The notes under the pieces were generated by a model. That model made no database searches and had not been told where the DNA came from. It saw only the letters and a program-made list of their open reading frames with translations. Positions 44,497 through 53,844 of a stretch of DNA of 64,000 bases are shown one piece after another. The stretch's first letter is position 1; the number at the start of each line of letters is the position of its first letter. A program made the translations under genes and the position numbers. Origin of the DNA: Ferruginibacter sp. Its GTDB lineage: Bacteria; Bacteroidota; Bacteroidia; Chitinophagales; Chitinophagaceae. Location of the stretch: the NCBI GenBank assembly GCA_014379625.1, contig JACMLJ010000023.1, forward strand, positions 32,274-96,273, in the 5' to 3' direction.

Positions 44497-45108
44497 ATTG
44501 ATTTTAAGTGCATCAATAATAAAAAGCGACACTTCTTTTTTCCGAACTTCTATCATTTCCTGGAAGTCCTTTTCATTTATCTGAAAAACATTTTTTATCA
44601 TGGGTTTGGCTATAAAAGGGAAAATACTCAGCGACTGGATATTTATCAGTAACTGTTCCGCCCTGATACTTTTAATGGTTCCATTTTTAATTTCGCCATC
44701 AATCTGTTTTTGAAAGCTTCCCAGCATATCTTTTACCCCCATTTGCTTCAAACGTTTCACCATCCTTGCCGGGTTGTGGCTTACCTCGTTTAAGACAAAC
44801 AATGGAAGATCCGGAAACTGGCTCAGGCGTTCTATATCCAGTTTAACCATCTGCTCAATTTTTTCAAACAAAGGAATTTCAGAAGAAATGACCAGTGCCA
44901 GGTTGGAAAAAAATTTTCCAAATTCCTGCTCAAAGATCAAAGCAAATAATTTTTCCTTTGTTTCAAAATAGTAATGCACCAGGGCCTTATTAATACCCGC
45001 TTCATCGGCAATATCCTGCATCCTTGCGCCTGACAATCCTTTCTGCGTAAATGCTTTCCGGGCTACCTGCAAAATCGCTTCTTCCGTACTTTTATCTTTT
45101 TTTTTCAT
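44485..45108 (-). CDS. TetR-family repressor of the efflux operon
   Basis: 207 residues: HTH at about 8-55 (EEAILQVARKAFTQKGLSGARMQDIADEAGINKALVHYYFETKEKLF), then a helical ligand domain with C-terminal ERK-rich helix. First gene of the operon, followed by tolC, adaptor, two ATPases and two permeases, the same set controlled by CecR (YbiH) in E. coli. Two TTAACCAnnTGGTTAA operators stand immediately upstream, 10 and 70 bases from the ATG, which argues for autorepression of the whole operon and release by an exported toxic compound. Confidence 0.93.
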   Translation of the reverse strand: MKKKDKSTEEAILQVARKAFTQKGLSGARMQDIADEAGINKALVHYYFETKEKLFALIFEQEFGKFFSNLALVISSEIPLFEKIEQMVKLDIERLSQFPDLPLFVLNEVSHNPARMVKRLKQMGVKDMLGSFQKQIDGEIKNGTIKSIRAEQLLINIQSLSIFPFIAKPMIKNVFQINEKDFQEMIEVRKKEVSLFIIDALKINDKI

Positions 45109-45117
45109 CCTGGGAAT

Positions 45118-45193
45118 TTAACCATCTGGTTAATTTTAAGCAAATGTAAAATTCATTTTCATTTTTTCAAAATAAATTTAACCAAATGGTTAA
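45118..45193. promoter_or_regulatory. Two TetR-type operators TTAACCAnnTGGTTAA
   Basis: Copy 1 (45118-45133) has spacer TC and copy 2 (45178-45193) has spacer AA. The 7-bp arms are perfect in both and they are exactly 60 bases apart, on one face of the helix after about 5.7 turns. They flank the presumed tetR promoter. Confidence 0.8.
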
Positions 45194-45526
45194 AAAACTT
45201 GATCGTATGATTAGAGCGGTTGCTTGTTACCCCGATAATCCGGTGTATCGTACTGGCTATGCTCATGGGTAATTACCCCCGGTGATGATTTGAATCATGA
45301 AGGAAATTGTTAGTTTTCGTTTCCTACACGGTCTCTTTCGCAATCGCATAAACAGTAGTTGAACTTATTGTTTTGATTAGCGATGTTCTCGATTGCTTGA
45401 ATATTTTTAATCGTAAGTCATGGTACAATCATTTTATCAACTTAATCAGCGGAGAAGACTATTTTCCACCACAATAGGGAGCTATTCAATAGGGTGAAAT
45501 TTATTTTCTTTCCTTAATTTTGCAGG
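45194..45526. other. Spacer before psuK, with a possible -7 box
   Basis: About 330 bases. Only very short frames. TAATTTTG at 45515-45522 fits TAnnTTTG and ends four bases before the psuK ATG, so the transcript would be nearly leaderless. Nothing else recognised. Confidence 0.4.
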
Positions 45527-46453
45527 ATGTCAAACCCGGTAATTTGTATAGGCGCGGCCCTTGTAGATGAGTTGTTTCATGCTACCGGTACAATGCTGAT
45601 GCACACCACCAATGAGGTATCGGCAACCCGCAGCGCCGGCGGGGTGAGCAGGAATATCGCACACCAGTTGTCCTTATTAAATGTTCCCGTTCAACTGATC
45701 AGCGTTTTTGGGAATGATGCGGACGGCGACTGGTTAAAGCAAATTTGTAGGGAGGCCGGTATCCAGCTCGATTCGTCCATTACGGCTGCCATACCTACCG
45801 GGAAATATACCGCCATTATCAATAATGATGGTTCCCTGTTCACCGCCTTATTAACCAATGCAGCTTTGCATTTGATTACGCCCGGCTATTTACAGCAACA
45901 TGAAACATTGTTAAAACAATCACCCTATATATTGGTAGACGCCAATATAAGTGTTGATACCGTTAACTGGCTGATTGAATTTACCAATCAACATTCCATC
46001 CGGCTGATCCTTGAACCGGTATCTGTACCACCCGCTAAAAAAATTGCTGCCGCCCGTTTAAATGGATTATACCTGGTAACCCCCAATGAAGATGAACTAC
46101 CGGTATTGTGCAGCGATGATGCGCTCACAACAGAAGAACAGATTAAAGAACTGCTGGACAGGGGCGTTCAAAATATCTGGCTGCACAAAGGAAAGGCAGG
46201 TTCTGCCCTGTATAAAAAAACTGAAACCCTGCAATTGTCAGCGCCGGTTGCCGAAGTGATTGATTGTACAGGCGCGGGTGATGGTTCCGTGTCAGGATTT
46301 ATATTTTCAAAATACAATGGCAAAGACAACCTGAACAGCCTTAGAACAGCCCATACCCTGTCGGCCGAAATACTGCAGGTAAACGGCGCCATCGCTACCC
46401 ATTTAAACCGGGAAAAATTATTACAGCTCGTTTCAAAATATTACAGCGAATGA
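45527..46453 (+). CDS. psuK: Pseudouridine kinase, PfkB family
   Basis: 308-residue ribokinase-type sugar kinase that makes pseudouridine 5'-phosphate from pseudouridine. PfkB features: ICIGAALVDELFHA at the start, SAGGVSRNIAHQLSLLNVPVQLISVFGNDADG, and the catalytic DCTGAGDGSVSGFIF (base Asp in GAGDG). Assignment to pseudouridine rests on the adjacent psuG, which starts inside the psuK stop (ATGA). Together they recycle pseudouridine from RNA turnover into uracil and ribose 5-phosphate. Confidence 0.92.
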   Translation: MSNPVICIGAALVDELFHATGTMLMHTTNEVSATRSAGGVSRNIAHQLSLLNVPVQLISVFGNDADGDWLKQICREAGIQLDSSITAAIPTGKYTAIINNDGSLFTALLTNAALHLITPGYLQQHETLLKQSPYILVDANISVDTVNWLIEFTNQHSIRLILEPVSVPPAKKIAAARLNGLYLVTPNEDELPVLCSDDALTTEEQIKELLDRGVQNIWLHKGKAGSALYKKTETLQLSAPVAEVIDCTGAGDGSVSGFIFSKYNGKDNLNSLRTAHTLSAEILQVNGAIATHLNREKLLQLVSKYYSE

Positions 46454-47370
46454 TCCATCCATTGATTGAAGTGAACCGGGAAGTTCTTGAAGCTTTACAG
46501 GACAATAAACCCGTGGTAGCGCTGGAGTCTACCATTATTTCGCACGGGATGCCATGGCCAAAAAACGCAGCAACCGCTTTGGCAGTAGAAGCTATGATAC
46601 GTAACAATGGGGCCATACCAGCCACCATCGCTCTCTTCAATGGTAAATGTCATGTAGGACTGACACCAAACCAAATCGAATACTTTGGAAAAGCTGCGGA
46701 TGTTTGGAAAGTCAGCTTACGGGATATGCCTTATGTACTCAGCAAAAAATTATATGGCGGTACAACAGTTGCTGCCACCATGCGCATTGCTGCTATGGCA
46801 GGGATAAAAATATTTGCAACAGGTGGTATTGGAGGCGTACACCGCGGAGCCGCAACCACGATGGACATTTCTGCTGACCTTACGGAAATGGGGCAAACAT
46901 CCGTAGCCGTTATATCAGCGGGTGTAAAATCCATTTTGGATATTGGATTAACCCTCGAATATCTTGAAACTAAAGGGATACCGGTAGTAACCATCGGGCA
47001 GGATGAATTCCCGTGTTTTTATTCCGCCAAAAGCGGCTACACTACCCCGTTACGCCTGGATACACCGGCGGAAATCGCTTCATTGCTGCACGCTAAATGG
47101 TCATTGGGGCTTGAAGGTTCGGTGCTGATTGCGAACCCGGTACCCGCAGAACTGGGGATAGGAACAGAACAGATGGAGGAACATATTCAACCGGCATTGG
47201 CGGCGGCAGCCGAACAAAACATTAAAGGAAAAGAAGTAACACCTTTCCTGTTGCAATACATTGCTGCACATACCGCAGGTGAAAGCCTTAAAACAAATAT
47301 TGACCTCATTTTAAACAACGCCAAAGCTGCTGCTGCTATTGCTGTGGCATTCGCAGACAATCATCCATAA
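46450..47370 (+). CDS. psuG: Pseudouridine-5'-phosphate glycosidase
   Basis: 306-residue enzyme that breaks the C-glycosidic bond of pseudouridine 5'-phosphate to uracil and ribose 5-phosphate. Family motifs: VALESTIISHGMPWPKN, YGGTTVAATMRIAAMAGIKIFATGGIGGVHRGA, SAGVKSILDIGLTLEYLET, SLGLEGSVLIANPVPAE. It is translationally coupled to psuK by a 4-base overlap. About 290 bases follow before phoH without any other gene or clear terminator. Confidence 0.95.
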   Translation: MIHPLIEVNREVLEALQDNKPVVALESTIISHGMPWPKNAATALAVEAMIRNNGAIPATIALFNGKCHVGLTPNQIEYFGKAADVWKVSLRDMPYVLSKKLYGGTTVAATMRIAAMAGIKIFATGGIGGVHRGAATTMDISADLTEMGQTSVAVISAGVKSILDIGLTLEYLETKGIPVVTIGQDEFPCFYSAKSGYTTPLRLDTPAEIASLLHAKWSLGLEGSVLIANPVPAELGIGTEQMEEHIQPALAAAAEQNIKGKEVTPFLLQYIAAHTAGESLKTNIDLILNNAKAAAAIAVAFADNHP

Positions 47371-47663
47371 AAGTTTACACTTAAAAAAAAGTAATTTTAT
47401 ATCAACCATTCGCTTAATTTTTTTAAATGATAAAGAAATAAATCGATAGTCTGCACGTAATTTGCAAATTTGCAGGATACGGTCAACCAAAATTTACTTT
47501 AACCCGCCATTTATCAAAGGCATTTTTCCTGGTACCTCTCCTTTTCAACATAGTGTGTATAAATAATATTGTGTGGTATCAAGAGCAATTCGTTAAATTT
47601 GAAATAGAAGCGCCGTTTATAAATGCCAAACAATACTTCAGTAAACATTAAACCCAACCCACT

Positions 47664-48641
47664 TTGACAGAAACAATTATTAACCTTGAAACCGTTAACC
47701 CAATTGAGTTCTTTGGCGTTAACAATGGTAAACTTGACATTCTAAAAAAGAAATTTCCCCTTTTAAAAATTCTTAGCCGCGGCACACAAGTAAAACTGAG
47801 CGGGGCCCCCGAACAGATTGTGGATGCCAGAGAAAAAATCGATCTGATCGTTCAATACATTGAGCGAAATGGTCACATGAGTGAAAATTATTTTGAACAG
47901 ATTTTAGGTGGTGATGATCAGCAGGTGGTTGATAATTTTGTGGATCGTAATCCCAATGACGTGCTGGTATTTGGTCCCAACGGTAAAACCGTAAGGGCAA
48001 GAACCGCCAACCAGAAACGAATGGTTACTGCGGTTGATAAAAATGATATTGTATTTGCCATTGGGCCGGCAGGTACCGGTAAAACCTATACCGCGGTTGC
48101 TTTGGCGGTAAGGGCATTAAAAGCCAAAACCGTAAAGAAAATTATTTTAACAAGGCCCGCCGTGGAAGCAGGCGAAAACCTGGGTTTTTTACCGGGCGAT
48201 CTTAAAGAAAAAATCGATCCGTATTTACGCCCCCTGTATGATGCACTGGATGACATGATCCCCGCAGACAAACTGGGTTATTACATGACCACCAGGACCA
48301 TCGAAATTGCACCCCTCGCTTACATGAGGGGACGTACATTGGACAATGCTTTTATCATATTGGATGAAGCGCAAAATACCAATGACGGTCAGCTTAAAAT
48401 GTTTCTAACCCGCATCGGCGCAAATGCAAAAGCCATCATTACCGGCGATCCTACTCAAATTGATCTGCCAAAAAATATGCGGAGTGGAATTGATAAGGCT
48501 TTGCGTATCTTAAAAAATGTAGAGGGCATCGCCCATATCGAACTGGATGAAGAAGATGTGGTTCGTCATAAATTAGTTAAAGCCATCATCCGGGCCTATG
48601 ACAAGGATAAAGAATTTGACGCTGCCCATGAACGCAGGTAA
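47664..48641 (+). CDS. phoH: PhoH-family ATPase
   Basis: 325 residues: KH-like N-terminal region ([23 protein letters not shown]), then the PhoH P-loop domain with [48 protein letters not shown], Walker [12 protein letters not shown] and GDPTQIDLP. Probably an RNA-linked ATPase. The start must be TTG at 47664: an in-frame stop lies at 47649-47651, no ATG occurs until well inside the conserved region, and [18 protein letters not shown] matches the family's N-terminus. Confidence 0.94.
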   Translation: MTETIINLETVNPIEFFGVNNGKLDILKKKFPLLKILSRGTQVKLSGAPEQIVDAREKIDLIVQYIERNGHMSENYFEQILGGDDQQVVDNFVDRNPNDVLVFGPNGKTVRARTANQKRMVTAVDKNDIVFAIGPAGTGKTYTAVALAVRALKAKTVKKIILTRPAVEAGENLGFLPGDLKEKIDPYLRPLYDALDDMIPADKLGYYMTTRTIEIAPLAYMRGRTLDNAFIILDEAQNTNDGQLKMFLTRIGANAKAIITGDPTQIDLPKNMRSGIDKALRILKNVEGIAHIELDEEDVVRHKLVKAIIRAYDKDKEFDAAHERR

Positions 48642-48668
48642 ATATTTTATACACCCAACCGATTATTC

Positions 48669-49274
48669 ATGTTAAAAACACTCTCCTGTCTTTGTTTACT
48701 AATAGTTTTGTACAGTTGCAAAAACGGATCCCCCGGATCGCCCAAAAAAGCAGTTGCGGATTTTATTGAAGCTTCCCGAAAAGGAGACATCACTGAAATA
48801 AAAAAATACATTACCCGCTCAGACGCAGGCTTACTTGAAATGGGCGAAAATTTTATTGCCAGTATGGATCCAGACCGTGCAAAAGAGATGAAGGATAAAA
48901 TGTCGAAACAATTCAAAGACAAAACAAAGGATGCCAAAATTGAAATAAAGGACGAACTGGTTGATGGAGATAATGCAACAGTAAATGTTGAATTTATCCT
49001 CGATGGCAAACCAGAGACCCGTCCCTTTAGTTTAGTAAAAGAAGATGGACAGTGGAAGATATCCTTACTTTCTACAGGTATGAAAAATGCCGGTTCCAAT
49101 CAGCAGGATACCCGGGAAGCAATAAAAAACCTGGATATGGATAGTTTGCAGGGGGCAATTGGCAAGGGCATGGAAGAATTTAATAAAATGAATAAGGATT
49201 CCCTAAAAAAAGTGATTGAACAGGGAATGAAAGATGTAGAAAAACTAAAAAAAATCCCAAAGGATAAAAACTGA
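48669..49274 (+). CDS. DUF4878-like lipoprotein
   Basis: 201 residues. Lipoprotein signal MLKTLSCLCLLIVLYSCKNGS, then an NTF2-like fold (KKAVADFIEASRKGDITEIKKYIT, VDGDNATVNVEFILDGKPETRPFSLVKEDGQWKI) typical of DUF4878 proteins, and a charged helical tail rich in Lys, Met and Asp. Role unknown; probably outer-membrane associated. Paralogous in type to the shorter lipoprotein at 49430, from which it is separated by a heptamer array and a terminator. Confidence 0.85.
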   Translation: MLKTLSCLCLLIVLYSCKNGSPGSPKKAVADFIEASRKGDITEIKKYITRSDAGLLEMGENFIASMDPDRAKEMKDKMSKQFKDKTKDAKIEIKDELVDGDNATVNVEFILDGKPETRPFSLVKEDGQWKISLLSTGMKNAGSNQQDTREAIKNLDMDSLQGAIGKGMEEFNKMNKDSLKKVIEQGMKDVEKLKKIPKDKN

Positions 49275-49314
49275 ACATTGAAATCTCAACACCATTGCCG
49301 GTAAAACACCGCCC

Positions 49315-49349
49315 ATTGAGCATTGCCGATTCACCATTCACCATTCACC
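49315..49349. repeat. Heptamer array, 5 units
   Basis: ATTGAGC ATTGCCG ATTCACC ATTCACC ATTCACC with an exact 7-bp period, between two lipoprotein genes. Confidence 0.75.
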
Positions 49350-49368
49350 CTTAACCGAACTTTATCAG

Positions 49369-49396
49369 GCATCCTGCAAAACAGGATGCTTTTTTA
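49369..49396 (+). terminator. Rho-independent terminator
   Basis: 8-bp stem GCATCCTG/CAGGATGC, loop CAAAA, then a T tract, about 95 bases past the stop of the lipoprotein gene at 49274. Confidence 0.88.
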
Positions 49397-49429
49397 TTTC
49401 CGATATAACAAAGATGTTTAACTTTAACT

Positions 49430-49834
49430 ATGAAAATGAAACTCCTCTTTGCAATTGTATGGATGGTGCCCCTGTTTTCCTGCAATAATAAAAAGGCAAT
49501 ACCCAACACAGATATAGGAGTAGCCCAGGCTTTCATTAAAGATATACTGGAGAATAATTTTAAAGAAGCGGAAACATTTGTGTTAAAAGAAGAAACCAAT
49601 AAACAGTATTTTGATCTCTTTAAAAAAGACTATGAATCAAAAAGCAGCGATGAATTGGAAAACTACAAGAATGCCGATATAATTATTAACGAAATCAGTC
49701 CTGTAAATGATTCGGTAAGCATCGTTAACTATTCCAACTCTTTTAAAAAGGATAAAACCAGTAAGGTAAAAATGGTGAGGGTCAACGGTCAATGGCTGGT
49801 TGATTTAAAATACACTTTTTCCGGAAACCTCTAA
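49430..49834 (+). CDS. Small DUF4878-like lipoprotein
   Basis: 134 residues with signal FAIVWMVPLFSCNNKK and an NTF2-like core (VAQAFIKDILENNFKEAETFVLKEE, VSIVNYSNSFKKDKTSKVKMVRVNGQWLVDLKYTF). Same design as the lipoprotein at 48669 but shorter and without the helical tail. Followed 10 bases later by the GTG start of crcB. Function unknown. Confidence 0.8.
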   Translation: MKMKLLFAIVWMVPLFSCNNKKAIPNTDIGVAQAFIKDILENNFKEAETFVLKEETNKQYFDLFKKDYESKSSDELENYKNADIIINEISPVNDSVSIVNYSNSFKKDKTSKVKMVRVNGQWLVDLKYTFSGNL

Positions 49835-49844
49835 AACTACACAA

Positions 49845-50219
49845 GTGATCAGGGACTTTTTATTAATCGGCCTTGGAGGCGCAATGGGGAGCATGTTAAG
49901 GTATGGAACCGGCTTGCTGGTCGGCTCAAAACCTTTTCCGCTGACAACATTACTAATCAATGTTAGCGGCAGTTTAATTATCGGCCTGGTAATGGCCTAT
50001 AGTCTAAAAAACCAGGCATTTGCAGCGAACTGGAAATTATTTTTAGCAACCGGTATCTGTGGGGGCTTTACTACTTTTTCAGCTTTTTCGTTAGAAAATT
50101 TACAATTGGTTGACAACGGAAAATTCGGGATGTTTGCAGTATACATAGCCGCAAGTGTACTATTAGGGCTGATAGCGGTTTGGATGGGGTTTAAACTAAT
50201 TAGCCTGGTAACGGATTAA
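49845..50219 (+). CDS. crcB: Fluoride exporter CrcB/Fluc
   Basis: 124-residue membrane protein with four helices forming a dual-topology dimeric fluoride channel. Motifs: GGAMGSMLRYG, FPLTTLLINVSGSLIIG, GICGGFTTFSAFSLE (the TTFS phenylalanine-track segment). The start codon is GTG at 49845 (MIRDFLLIGLGG). No ATG occurs before the first helix. I see no fluoride riboswitch in the 10-base gap. It precedes ppa, a fluoride-sensitive enzyme, by 58 bases on the same strand. Confidence 0.94.
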   Translation: MIRDFLLIGLGGAMGSMLRYGTGLLVGSKPFPLTTLLINVSGSLIIGLVMAYSLKNQAFAANWKLFLATGICGGFTTFSAFSLENLQLVDNGKFGMFAVYIAASVLLGLIAVWMGFKLISLVTD

Positions 50220-50277
50220 TAAAATTAATAGCCAGAAACAATAAACAAAAAAACAATAAATAAAAAATCTAATTAAA

Positions 50278-50823
50278 ATGTACGTACTACACCCGTGGCA
50301 TGGCGCCCATTATGGAGATAAGCAACCTGCCATCGTAAATGCACTCATCGAAATACCCCAGGGATCAAGGGCTAAATATGAAATTGACAAGGAGACCGGG
50401 CTATTGATATTAGACCGTGTGATCCATTCCTCGTTTCACTATCCTATTAACTACGGTTTTATACCGCAAACATTGGGGCATGACAATGACCCTTTGGATA
50501 TACTGGTGATGTGCAGCGAAAGCATCCAGCCATTGTGCCTGGTTGAGGCCACCGTAATTGGCAATATGCAGATGATCGACAATGGGGAAAAAGATGATAA
50601 GATCATTGCCGTAGCCACCAATGACCCAACCGTAAATCACATTACCAGTTTGAAAGACCTTCCCCGGCATTTTATCAATGTGCTAAGAAATTATTTCGAA
50701 AATTATAAGGTATTGGAAAATAAAGTAGTGGAGATTGATGAGTTCCAGGATAAGCAAACAGCTTTTGAAATTATCCAGGATGCCATTGGATATTATAACA
50801 GGAAATATCCTAAAAAGGCATGA
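50278..50823 (+). CDS. ppa: Inorganic pyrophosphatase, family I
   Basis: 181 residues. Hydrolyses pyrophosphate in the cytoplasm. Family I motifs: EIPQGSRAKYEIDKETG, SSFHYPINYGFIPQT and the metal-binding DNDPLDILV signature. KDLPRHFINVLRNYFENYK is the usual C-terminal helix region. Its stop overlaps the start of the TauE-like gene by four bases (ATGA). The fluoride exporter upstream may protect this Mg-dependent enzyme, which is classically inhibited by fluoride. Confidence 0.95.
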   Translation: MYVLHPWHGAHYGDKQPAIVNALIEIPQGSRAKYEIDKETGLLILDRVIHSSFHYPINYGFIPQTLGHDNDPLDILVMCSESIQPLCLVEATVIGNMQMIDNGEKDDKIIAVATNDPTVNHITSLKDLPRHFINVLRNYFENYKVLENKVVEIDEFQDKQTAFEIIQDAIGYYNRKYPKKA

Positions 50824-51260
50824 TGATAAAAAAGAAAAATATGGACATACAAACAATATTGATAGTAATACTCATTGGGATTGCTGCCGGTATGTTGAGC
50901 GGGTTGGTAGGTGTGGGCGGGGGGCTGATCATTGTGCCTGCATTGGTTTATTTTTTAGGAATGTCCCAACATTCGGCCCAGGGGACTTCGCTTGGACTTA
51001 TTTTGTTACCTGTAGGCATTTTTGCCGTTTTAAACTATTACAAACAGGGTCATATAGATATAAAAATTGTGTGGCTGCTCGCGATAGGATTTGTAGCCGG
51101 CAGTTTTTGGGGTAGCAGGATATCCCTCAGTTTATCGCAGGAAACAGTAAAGAAATTTTTTGCCATACTGATGATACTGGTAGCGGTTAAAATGTTATTT
51201 TTTGATAAGAAGAAAGAAACCAGCGCAACTGCCAGGATTGGCCTTCAAAAAAATAGTTGA
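50820..51260 (+). CDS. Half-size TauE/SafE-family membrane protein
   Basis: 146 residues with four membrane helices and one copy of the TauE/SafE motif (GMLSGLVGVGGGLIIVPALVYFLGMSQHSAQGTSLGLILLP; the helix pair ends GFVAGSFWGSRISLSL). Full proteins have two such halves, so this would dimerise. Start ATG at 50820 overlaps ppa; the ATG at 50841 (MDIQTIL) is also possible. No second half is found downstream in any frame, so I do not think it is a frameshift. The substrate is probably a small anion. Confidence 0.87.
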   Translation: MMIKKKNMDIQTILIVILIGIAAGMLSGLVGVGGGLIIVPALVYFLGMSQHSAQGTSLGLILLPVGIFAVLNYYKQGHIDIKIVWLLAIGFVAGSFWGSRISLSLSQETVKKFFAILMILVAVKMLFFDKKKETSATARIGLQKNS

Positions 51261-51833
51261 TACGCACCTGCCACCCTTTATCAATTTGAAAGGAATAGTT
51301 TTAATTATTTCCAGGTATTTTAAAAAGTTGCCTGGGTTAAAAGAACCAACATTTTTAATACCGGCGTTTATAACGGCCGGGGCCGGATATTCATCAACAG
51401 AAGAATTTTTAAAGATTAAATACTAAGGTAGCTGTAATTGTATAACCCAAAATGAAATATAGAAAAAGTCAACCCAATGCTTTGTAAAAAAACAAGTAAA
51501 ATATTAGGCGCGTCCTCTTTCTATCTTTAAAAGCAAAAAAGATTGAAAATATATACATGTGAAAAAAAATTATCTTTACCAGACCAGCTAAAACATTGCA
51601 AACCCCGGGAAATAGTGGATCCAACGCAAGTGCCGACTTATAACCTGATCTGATGATAGTCTTACGGTTATCCTGCTTCTTTTCCGCAATAACTACCGCA
51701 AACTCGCATTGCCCACCCTGAATGCGGCAATCAGACTGGCAAATCCGGGCCGGACTAGCATCTAATTCCCGTACACAAATGCATAACTCCAAATAAGGTA
51801 TATTAGTAAATAAGACACCTGTTCAAAATCACA
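51261..51833. other. Gene-poor spacer
   Basis: 573 bases between two convergent genes. A 74-codon plus frame (51202-51426) and a 107-codon minus frame (51469-51792) have no family likeness or coding character. A CCAGG/CCTGG imperfect hairpin lies near 51311-51336. I see no other signal. Confidence 0.45.
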
Positions 51834-52784
51834 CTATTCCCCGTAAATCCTCACAAAACTAATCCCATCACTGCTCCTGGCTCCACGGTACATACCGGCG
51901 CTATTAAAAAGCAATGCCGTGTGGCCATTTGCATCTACTCCTATCATTCCCCCCTCCCCTTCTAATTGTAGCAATTTATTATTTACTACTTCGTTCATAG
52001 CCTCAGGCAAACTCATGCCTTTGTATTCCATGAGGCAACTAACATCATAAGCAGCAACAGCTTTGATAAATGGCTCACCATGCCCGGTACAACTAATGGC
52101 GCAGGTCTTGTTATTGGCATAGGTACCAATACCGATCAAAGGACTGTCACCAATCCGGCCATACGGCTTATTGGTCATTCCTCCTGTACTGGTAGCGGCA
52201 GCAATATTTCCTTTACTGTCGCAGGCAACTGCGCCCACTGTTCCAAATTTTTTATCTTTCAACAATCCTGCTGACTGCTGCTGCGAGTGATCCAAAGCGT
52301 AATGATCAGTTTCGTGCATTTGTTTCCATTGATCGTACCTGAATTGGGAGAAAAAATATTCATCCGTTTCTAATGTAAAACCCTGCTTACCGGCGAAATC
52401 ATTTGCACCTTTTCCACTTAAAAGCACATGGTTACTGTTAAGCATAACTGCTGATGCCAGCTCAATTGGGTTTCGTATATTTCTTACGCCTGCTACCGCA
52501 CCGGCTGCCAGGGCATTCCCTTCCATAATTGCGGCATCCATTTCCTGCACTCCGTCTTTTGTAAATACAGCGCCACGTCCTGCATTGAACAATATATTAT
52601 CTTCTAAACTAACCACCGCTGCTTTTACAGCATTGGCCGACGATCCGCCTGCTTCCAATATTGCATAACCCGCTGCCAGCGCATCTTCCAATCCCTCCAG
52701 GAAAGCCTTCTCCAGGTCAGGTGTCATATCTTCTTTTAAAATAGTGCCTGCACCACCATGTATCGCCAATGAAATCTTTTGCAT
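51834..52784 (-). CDS. Isoaspartyl peptidase/L-asparaginase (Ntn hydrolase)
   Basis: 316 residues. Autocleaving threonine hydrolase. The nucleophile Thr begins the beta chain in KKFGTVGAVACDSKGNIAAATSTGGMTNKPYGRIGDSP. The alpha chain begins SLAIHGGAGTI and contains NAGRGAVFTKDG. GTYANNKTCAISCTGHGEPFIK is the family's substrate loop. No signal peptide, so it acts in the cytoplasm on isoaspartyl dipeptides or asparagine. It follows the GT9 gene on the same strand with 34 bases between. Confidence 0.93.
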   Translation of the reverse strand: MQKISLAIHGGAGTILKEDMTPDLEKAFLEGLEDALAAGYAILEAGGSSANAVKAAVVSLEDNILFNAGRGAVFTKDGVQEMDAAIMEGNALAAGAVAGVRNIRNPIELASAVMLNSNHVLLSGKGANDFAGKQGFTLETDEYFFSQFRYDQWKQMHETDHYALDHSQQQSAGLLKDKKFGTVGAVACDSKGNIAAATSTGGMTNKPYGRIGDSPLIGIGTYANNKTCAISCTGHGEPFIKAVAAYDVSCLMEYKGMSLPEAMNEVVNNKLLQLEGEGGMIGVDANGHTALLFNSAGMYRGARSSDGISFVRIYGE

Positions 52785-52808
52785 ATTGTGGTTTATTTTT
52801 ATTTGCAG

Positions 52809-52828
52809 CGGTCTGTTCCTACAGACCG
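52809..52828 (-). terminator. Hairpin across the GT9 stop codon
   Basis: Perfect 8-bp stem CGGTCTGT/ACAGACCG with loop TCCT, overlapping the last codons of the GT9 gene. No T tract on either strand, so it may act as a processing or attenuation site. Confidence 0.4.
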
Positions 52829-53844
52829 TTAATTTTATTAAGGATCACCTCTTCCCCAATCGAGTTCATACAGGCATTGTCGCCCCGGTAACAGGGTTTA
52901 TTGCCAAATACAGAACAAGGCCTGCAATAGAGGTTAGTTTGAACGATATCCTTCTCATCCTGACCCCATCCATAAAAACCGGCGAAGGTATGGGTAGCAC
53001 CCCACACACTTACTACCGGTACATTAAATAAAGAAGCCAGGTGCATATTCGCAGAATCCATGCTTACCATACTGTCCACGTTACTGATAATGGCCAGTTC
53101 ATCATCAAAGGAATACTTGCCGGCAATATTGAATACAGAAAAAATATCTTCCTCCCATTGTTGCAAAATGCCTGCCTCTTTCTTCCCACCACCGAAAAGG
53201 AGGACGGTATTATTGCCCGCTGCTAATTTTTCAACTACCTGTTTCATCTTCGCGATCGGGTACATCTTTTCTGTATACTGCGCAAAAGGCGCCACCCCAA
53301 TTATTTTTTTTCCTGATGAAAAAACAATTTGTAAGGCTACAGGTACCGGTTTCTTACTATACACCGGTTCTTTATTGTTTAGTTGAACAGGAAGGCCAAT
53401 TTTTCTGAACACGGCTGAATAGCGTTCATGCGTGGAAGTGAGTTGGCGAAAAACTTTATGCGCTGTGCGGGTGAGGGCCTTTTTTTCAGCACGGCCTTTA
53501 TCAATGGTGGCGATTTTAAACCCTTTTGTTTTAAAAAGCAGGGTAAGTAAACGGGAACGCAATACACTGTGCAGATCAACGATGGCATCAAATTTTTGCT
53601 GCCTTTTCAGTTCTTTGTATAAACGGAAAATACCTGCTGCCCCATGATGCTGTTCCTTCAATAAAGCAGGGTAAAAATTACATCTTTCCAAACCTTCAAA
53701 CAGTGGTTGTAAAAATGCATTGGATACAACTGTGATTTGCAGCGCAGGGTATTGTTGCAATACGGTCTTAATTACCGGTACGGTCATAGCCACATCTCCC
53801 ATTGAGGAAAAACGAATTACCAGTATATTCTTTGGAGTTGGCAA
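52819..53844 (-). CDS. Glycosyltransferase family 9 (heptosyltransferase-like)
   Basis: 341 residues. GT-B enzyme of the lipopolysaccharide heptosyltransferase group: NILVIRFSSMGDVAMTVPVI at the N-terminus, the acceptor half to ~170, then the donor half with IGVAPFAQYTEKMYPIAKM, VLLFGGGKKE, and MVSMDSANMHLASLFNVPVVSVWGATHTFAGFYGWGQ. The only possible start before the first beta strand is TTG at 53844, directly after the TAA of the DUF4254 gene and in the same frame. DUF4254 genes commonly accompany GT9 in this phylum. Confidence 0.92.
   Translation of the reverse strand: MPTPKNILVIRFSSMGDVAMTVPVIKTVLQQYPALQITVVSNAFLQPLFEGLERCNFYPALLKEQHHGAAGIFRLYKELKRQQKFDAIVDLHSVLRSRLLTLLFKTKGFKIATIDKGRAEKKALTRTAHKVFRQLTSTHERYSAVFRKIGLPVQLNNKEPVYSKKPVPVALQIVFSSGKKIIGVAPFAQYTEKMYPIAKMKQVVEKLAAGNNTVLLFGGGKKEAGILQQWEEDIFSVFNIAGKYSFDDELAIISNVDSMVSMDSANMHLASLFNVPVVSVWGATHTFAGFYGWGQDEKDIVQTNLYCRPCSVFGNKPCYRGDNACMNSIGEEVILNKINGL

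Noticed and set aside
49835..49845. Fluoride riboswitch before crcB
   Set aside because: Only 10 bases separate crcB from the preceding gene and none of the riboswitch consensus is visible.
50820..51426. Frameshifted full-length TauE
   Set aside because: No second TauE half appears in any frame downstream. Four-helix single-domain members are known in this phylum.
51469..51792. 107-codon minus frame in a gene-poor spacer
   Set aside because: No coding character, cysteine-rich by chance, no homology I can recognise.
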